From: Oscillospiraceae bacterium
Lineage (GTDB): Bacteria > Bacillota > Clostridia > Oscillospirales > Ruminococcaceae
DNA length: 64,000 nucleotides
NCBI GenBank assembly: GCA_902798695.1
Contig: CADBXK010000001.1
Location: 310,001-374,000, forward strand
Direction: 5' to 3'
A model generated the notes under the pieces. The model was given only the letters and a program-made list of their open reading frames with translations, ran no database searches and was not told the origin of the DNA. A program made the position numbers and the translations under genes. This document shows positions 63,291-64,000 of the stretch, one piece after another (positions within the stretch are counted from its first letter, which is position 1; each line of letters begins with the position of its first letter).

Positions 63291-64000
63291 ATGGATTCAC
63301 AAACAATTTTAAATCAAGTGGCTCAAAGCACAAACACAACAATATTTGCTGTGTGGTTTTTAGTCGGCGCATCATTTGTATTTTTTATGCAGGCTGGCTT
63401 TGCAATGGTCGAAACGGGTTTTACAAGAGCAAAAAACGCTGGCAATATTATAATGAAAAACCTAATGGACTTTTGTATTGGCACTGTAGTTTTCATTTCT
63501 ATCGGTTTCGGTCTTCTTTTTGGTGAAGACTTATTAGGAATTATCGGCAAACCAAGTTTCGATATTTTCACAAACTACGGTAATTTTAATTGGTCACTCT
63601 TCATATTTAACTTAGTATTCTGTGCAACAACCGCAACAATCATTTCAGGTTCCATGGCTGAACGCTGTAAGTTTATTTCATACTGCGTTTATTCGGCAAT
63701 AATAAGTGCAATAGTTTATCCTATTGAAGCACACTGGGGCTGGGGCGGCGGCTGGTTAAGTAACCTTGGCTTTCATGATTTTGCAGGCTCAGCACATATT
63801 CACATGGTGGGCGGTATAGCGGCTCTTGTTGGCGCAACAATATTAGGCCCAAGAATCGGAAAATTCACCAAAACAAAATCAGGCAAAATTAAAGTAAATG
63901 CAATCCCTGGTCATAACTTAACAATCGGCGCACTCGGTTGTTTTATCTTATGGTTTGGATGGTACGGCTTTAACGGCGCTGCCTGCACTTCTGTTAACCA
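63291..64000 (+). CDS. amt: Ammonium transporter (N-terminal part, runs off the window)
   Basis: 236 codons visible from ATG 63291, seven bases after SD AGAGGAGG. The Amt/Rh family is clear from FVFFMQAGFAMVETGFTRAKN, SGSMAERCKF, IEAHWGWGGGWL, HMVGGIAALVGA and LTIGALGCFILWFGWYGFNG. The conserved pore His lies in GSAHIHMVGG. It conducts ammonium across the membrane to feed the GOGAT system encoded on the other strand. Its leader points to control by antitermination. Confidence 0.95.
   Translation, partial: MDSQTILNQVAQSTNTTIFAVWFLVGASFVFFMQAGFAMVETGFTRAKNAGNIIMKNLMDFCIGTVVFISIGFGLLFGEDLLGIIGKPSFDIFTNYGNFNWSLFIFNLVFCATTATIISGSMAERCKFISYCVYSAIISAIVYPIEAHWGWGGGWLSNLGFHDFAGSAHIHMVGGIAALVGATILGPRIGKFTKTKSGKIKVNAIPGHNLTIGALGCFILWFGWYGFNGAACTSVN

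Overview
The window comes from a low-GC, endospore-forming member of the Bacillota (class Clostridia). Spore genes are spoIVB, cotJA-cotJB-cotJC and an SpoIIIE/FtsK translocase beside a TepA-like protease. The DNA is AT-rich, Shine-Dalgarno (SD) sites are strong, and at least ten genes appear to start with TTG. Several promoters match TTGACA-N17-TATAAT exactly. The family or genus cannot be fixed from this sequence. One surprise is a truncated ATP/ADP-translocase-type nucleotide transporter gene at the left edge; that family is best known from intracellular bacteria.

Layout. 0-7 kb (minus): nucleotide transporter (partial), orphan response regulator, DUF3006/metallo-beta-lactamase pair, ftsK, tepA-like, LCP ligase. 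7-10 kb (plus): aspartate aminotransferase, trpS. 10-12.6 kb (minus): lipoprotein, spoIVB, small unknown gene, bioY. 12.9-17.1 kb (plus): a giant 2-hydroxyacyl-CoA dehydratase activase-type protein encoded as two ORFs. 17-22.7 kb (minus): acyl-CoA synthetase, then the hom-thrB-lysC operon headed by a 43-residue membrane peptide. 22.9-24.3 kb (plus): flavodiiron protein and a short Asn/Lys-rich ORF. 24.4-36.5 kb (minus): ClpE-like ATPase; ecfA1-ecfA2-ecfT-truA-DUF5711-cvpA; ruvC-ruvA-ruvB-glmM-RNA methyltransferase. 36.5-39.2 kb (plus): a tandem pair of secreted cell-wall hydrolases, the second having lost its amidase active site. 39.2-51 kb: proS, cotJABC, tRNA-Arg, an XRE regulator, aroB-aroA-aroC-rluA, an M15 peptidase, an amino-acid permease, glmU. 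51-55 kb: tRNA-Leu, pnp, a MazG-like gene, cysE.

55-64 kb is a nitrogen-assimilation block: gltB-gltD-glutamine synthetase homologue-ANTAR regulator on the minus strand, with amt diverging at the right edge. Hand-counted lines here are richer in G+C than most of the window. The two divergent promoters share a long palindrome whose two ends are the two -35 boxes. The amt leader holds an intrinsic terminator overlapped by a hexaloop hairpin of the kind ANTAR proteins bind, so a linked antitermination circuit is likely. The glutamine synthetase homologue has lost several catalytic positions.

No CRISPR array, transposase, prophage or recognisable defence system was seen. The observations most worth following are the nucleotide transporter in a spore former, the ANTAR/amt leader with the degenerate synthetase, and the eroding tandem hydrolase locus with proS scars.
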